In this document: in pieces, positions 61,700 through 64,000 of the stretch
Numbering within the stretch: position 1 is the first letter of the stretch
How the letters are laid out: each line of letters begins with the position of its first letter
Assembly (NCBI RefSeq): GCF_015024225.1
Contig: NZ_JACJGM010000030.1
Location: 1-64,000, forward strand
Length of the DNA: 64,000 bases
Direction of reading: 5' to 3'
Source: Nocardioides lijunqiniae
GTDB taxonomy: Bacteria > Actinomycetota > Actinomycetes > Propionibacteriales > Nocardioidaceae
The notes under the pieces: model-generated
The model's database searches: none
The model's input: the letters and a program-made list of their open reading frames with translations, nothing else
What the model was told of the DNA's origin: nothing
Translations under genes and position numbers: made by a program

Positions 61700-63442
61700 C
61701 TAGGCGTCGACGTGCAGCAGCGCTCCCGCGTGTCCCGGCAGGGTCAGCCGGCCGGCGTCGAGCTCGGCGCCGGACTCGGTCATGAAGAGGATCTCGCCGG
61801 GCCGTACGTCGAGGACCCGCGGCTCGTCGGAGAGGTTGACGGCGACGGTGACGGCGCCGCGCTCCATGACGAACGTGCGGGCGTCCTCGTCGGCCGTGCA
61901 CGACGTCCGCGTGAAGGACGGGTCCGTGAGGTCGGGCAGGGTGCGGCGCAGCTCGGCCAGCCGGCGGTAGACGCCCAGGATGCGGGCGTGGCGGCCTCCC
62001 TCGAGCTCCGACCAGTCCAGCTTGGAGCGCAGGAACGTCTCGGGGTCCTGGGGGTCGGGCACGACCGCCGGGTCCCAGCCCATCTTCTCGAACTCCTCGA
62101 TGCGTCCCTCGGCCGTCGCCTTGCCCAGCTCGGGCTCGGGGTGGGAGGTGAAGAACTGGAACGGCTCGGAGGCCGCCCACTCCTCGCCCTGGAAGAGCAT
62201 CGGGGTGAACGGGCCGGCCATCGTCAGCAGCGCCGCGCAGGCGAGCTGGTCGTCGTCGAGGTGCTCGGTGATCCGGTCACCGGTGGCCCGGTTGCCGATC
62301 TGGTCGTGGTTCTGGCTGCACACGACCAGGCGCCAGGTCGGCATCGCGGCGGTGTCGACGGGCACGCCGTGGTCGCGCTCGCGGAACGACGAGTAGGTGC
62401 CGTCGTGGAAGAAGCCCCGCTCGAAGACCTTCGCCAGCGCCCCGACAGGCTCGAAGTCGGCGTAGTAGCCCTCGGTCTCGCGGGTCAGCGCCACGTGGAC
62501 GGCGTGGTGGAAGTCGTCGCTCCACTGCGCGTCGAGGCCGTAGCCGCCGGCCTCGCGCGGCGTGATCAGCCTCGGGTCGTTGAGGTCGGACTCCGCGATG
62601 AGGGTGAGCGGGCGCCGCTGGTGGGCGGAGTACGCCGCCACCTCGATCGCCATCTCCTCGAGCAGGTGCGTCTCGGAGGAGTCCGACAGCGCGTGCACGG
62701 CGTCCAGGCGCAGGCCGTCGACGTGGTAGTCGCTCAGCCACAGCCGGACGTTGTCGAGGATGAACCGGCGCACCTCCGCCGAGCCGTCCTCGTCGAGGTT
62801 GACCAGGTCGCCCCAGGTGTTGGCGCCGGACTTCAGGTACGGCCCGTAGAGCGGCAGGTAGTTGCCGGACGGCCCGAGGTGGTTGTAGACGACGTCCTGG
62901 ATGACGCCGAGCCCCGCGGCGTGGCAGCCGTCGACGAAGCGCTGGTAGCCCTCGGGGCCGCCGTACTCCTCGGAGACCGCCGACCACAGCACGCCGTCGT
63001 AGCCCCAGTTGTGGGTGCCGTTGACGGCGTTGACCGGCATCACCTCGACGAGATCGACGCCGATGCTGCGCAGGTGGTCGAGCCGCGCGAGGGCGGCGTC
63101 GAAGGTGCCCTCGGGGGTGAACGTCCCGATGTGCAGCTCGTAAATGACCGCGCCGGCGAGCTGCCGGCCGGTCCACGCCTCATCACTCCAGGCGAAGGCG
63201 GCCGGGTCGTAGGTGCGCGAGCGCTCGTGCACCCCCGACGGCTGCCGCAGCGACCGCGGGTCGGGACGCGGCGTCTCGTCGTCGTCGAGCAGGTAGCCGT
63301 AGTCGACCTCGCCGTCCGGAACGGGCTCGGACGGCGTCCACCAGCCGTCGTCGCCGCGGGTCATCTCCACGACCTCGTCGGCGACCGAGAGCCGGACCCG
63401 GCTCGGCCGGGGGGCCCATACGTCGAAGCGTCCGCGAGACAT
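61700..63442 (-). CDS. treZ: Malto-oligosyltrehalose trehalohydrolase
   Basis: 580 residues, GH13. The N-terminal CBM48-like domain (about 1-90; RFDVWAPRPSRVRLSV) is followed by the barrel. Catalytic D247 is in VDGLRLDAVHALSD, E284 in LIAESDLNDPRLI, and the transition-state Asp is in CSQNHDQIGNRATGDR. It releases trehalose from maltooligosyltrehalose made by TreY. It ends 4 bp after the treY stop, so treY-treZ is one operon. Trehalose is a major actinobacterial compatible solute and envelope sugar. Confidence 0.96.
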   Translation of the reverse strand: MSRGRFDVWAPRPSRVRLSVADEVVEMTRGDDGWWTPSEPVPDGEVDYGYLLDDDETPRPDPRSLRQPSGVHERSRTYDPAAFAWSDEAWTGRQLAGAVIYELHIGTFTPEGTFDAALARLDHLRSIGVDLVEVMPVNAVNGTHNWGYDGVLWSAVSEEYGGPEGYQRFVDGCHAAGLGVIQDVVYNHLGPSGNYLPLYGPYLKSGANTWGDLVNLDEDGSAEVRRFILDNVRLWLSDYHVDGLRLDAVHALSDSSETHLLEEMAIEVAAYSAHQRRPLTLIAESDLNDPRLITPREAGGYGLDAQWSDDFHHAVHVALTRETEGYYADFEPVGALAKVFERGFFHDGTYSSFRERDHGVPVDTAAMPTWRLVVCSQNHDQIGNRATGDRITEHLDDDQLACAALLTMAGPFTPMLFQGEEWAASEPFQFFTSHPEPELGKATAEGRIEEFEKMGWDPAVVPDPQDPETFLRSKLDWSELEGGRHARILGVYRRLAELRRTLPDLTDPSFTRTSCTADEDARTFVMERGAVTVAVNLSDEPRVLDVRPGEILFMTESGAELDAGRLTLPGHAGALLHVDA

Positions 63443-63446
63443 GTCC

Positions 63447-64000
63447 TCAGTCCTCCTTGACCAGCAGGGCGACGGGCAGCGTGGCGAGGATGTCGGCCAC
63501 CTCGGCCGAGACGACCCGCCCGGAGATCACGTCGCGCCACCGGCCCTCGGGCAGCGCGAGCGTGGTGTCGCCCCAGCCGCCGCGAGCGGCCAGGCCGACG
63601 GGGAGCCGCGTGGCGACGGCGATCGCGCCCCCGCGGTCGAACGCCACGACGTGGTCGGCCGCGGCGCCGGAAGCGCTCACCGGCACGTACGACGTGAACA
63701 GCTCGGGCCGGTCGCGCCGCAGCGTGAGGGCCCGGGTGGTCACGAGCAGCTTGTCGACACCGAGGTCGTCCAGCGCCACCGACGGCACCGGGCCCCACTC
63801 GCCGATGCCGGCGAGCAGGCCCTCGCGGGCGTCGAGGTCGACGAACCGGCGGTTGTCGGGGTCGACCAGGCTCTGCTCCCACAGCTCGCTGCCCTGGTAG
63901 ACGTCGGGGACGCCGGGCATCGCGATCGCCAGCAGCTTGGCTGCCAGCGAGTTCACCCAGCCGGGTCCGGTGATGCGCGACAGCAGCCCCTCCAGGACCT
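63447..64000 (-). CDS. treY: Malto-oligosyltrehalose synthase, C-terminal part (5' end outside window)
   Basis: The frame runs to the window end, so this is the C-terminal 184 residues of TreY. AKLLAIAMPGVPDVYQGSELWEQSLVDPDNRRFVDL is the conserved late barrel segment, followed by the all-beta C-terminal domain. TreY converts the reducing end of maltodextrin into a trehalosyl unit; treZ follows 4 bp downstream on the minus strand. treX, often next to these genes, would be upstream outside the window. Confidence 0.94.
   Translation of the reverse strand, partial: VLEGLLSRITGPGWVNSLAAKLLAIAMPGVPDVYQGSELWEQSLVDPDNRRFVDLDAREGLLAGIGEWGPVPSVALDDLGVDKLLVTTRALTLRRDRPELFTSYVPVSASGAAADHVVAFDRGGAIAVATRLPVGLAARGGWGDTTLALPEGRWRDVISGRVVSAEVADILATLPVALLVKED

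Overview
The window is about 64 kb of very GC-rich DNA with dense genes, many GTG starts and many 4-bp ATGA/GTGA gene overlaps. Gene content points to an actinobacterium, most likely Nocardioides or another Nocardioidaceae. The evidence is the conserved pgsA - DUF881 - sbp - DUF881 - gcvH - FHA(GarA) - MerR - DUF151 - MerR - gcvP block (same order as M. tuberculosis Rv1822-Rv1832), a DosRS-type island, DUF222/HNH genes with their repeats, and an srs-like type III PKS operon. This placement is inference from gene content; no rRNA or tRNA gene was seen.

Layout. 1-8.5 kb: 3' end of sbcC, a flavin-reductase-like protein, a tldD/tldE protease pair, three small envelope proteins and a serine hydrolase. 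8.5-17.8 kb: the glycine-cleavage / GarA / MerR / DUF881 block on the minus strand, with a glycine riboswitch before gcvP and two matching 23-bp palindromes that look like MerR operators. 17.9-24.5 kb: two CNNM/CorC-type membrane proteins, a Tat-exported DUF1800/DUF1501 pair and a DapB-fold dehydrogenase. 24.5-29.8 kb: small proteins, a KstR-like operator before an NTF2/steroid-isomerase-like gene, and the end of the beta-ketoadipate pathway (pcaL-pcaR-pcaF). 30-40 kb: a hybrid histidine kinase, then a compact same-strand run. It starts with a 76-residue Asp/Gly/Thr/Ala/Ser repeat protein, a JmjC oxygenase and a sucrase/ferredoxin-like protein, followed by type III PKS, ICMT methyltransferase, FAD hydroxylase, IPP isomerase and UbiA prenyltransferase. 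40-48 kb: phospholipase D, GCS2-type ligase, cupin, SGNH esterase, metallo-hydrolase, an atypical SDR and a ScoMcrA-head-like protein. 48-59 kb: a hypoxia/redox island (DosS-like and DosR-like regulators, Acg nitroreductase, cydA, cydB, fused cydDC, Usp, DoxX) with candidate DosR boxes before several genes. 59-64 kb: a DUF222/HNH gene inside two inverted arrays of palindromic repeats, a DinB-like protein, treZ and the 3' end of treY.

The most unusual items are: (i) the acidic repeat peptide + JmjC oxygenase + Fe-S protein operon, which has the layout of a peptide-modification system; (ii) the prenylation-equipped srsABC-like operon directly after it; (iii) a 63-bp palindromic repeat found twice between genes and a third time in frame at the CydD/CydC junction of the fused exporter gene; (iv) the matched pair of candidate MerR operators; and (v) the DosR-box pattern across the cyd island.
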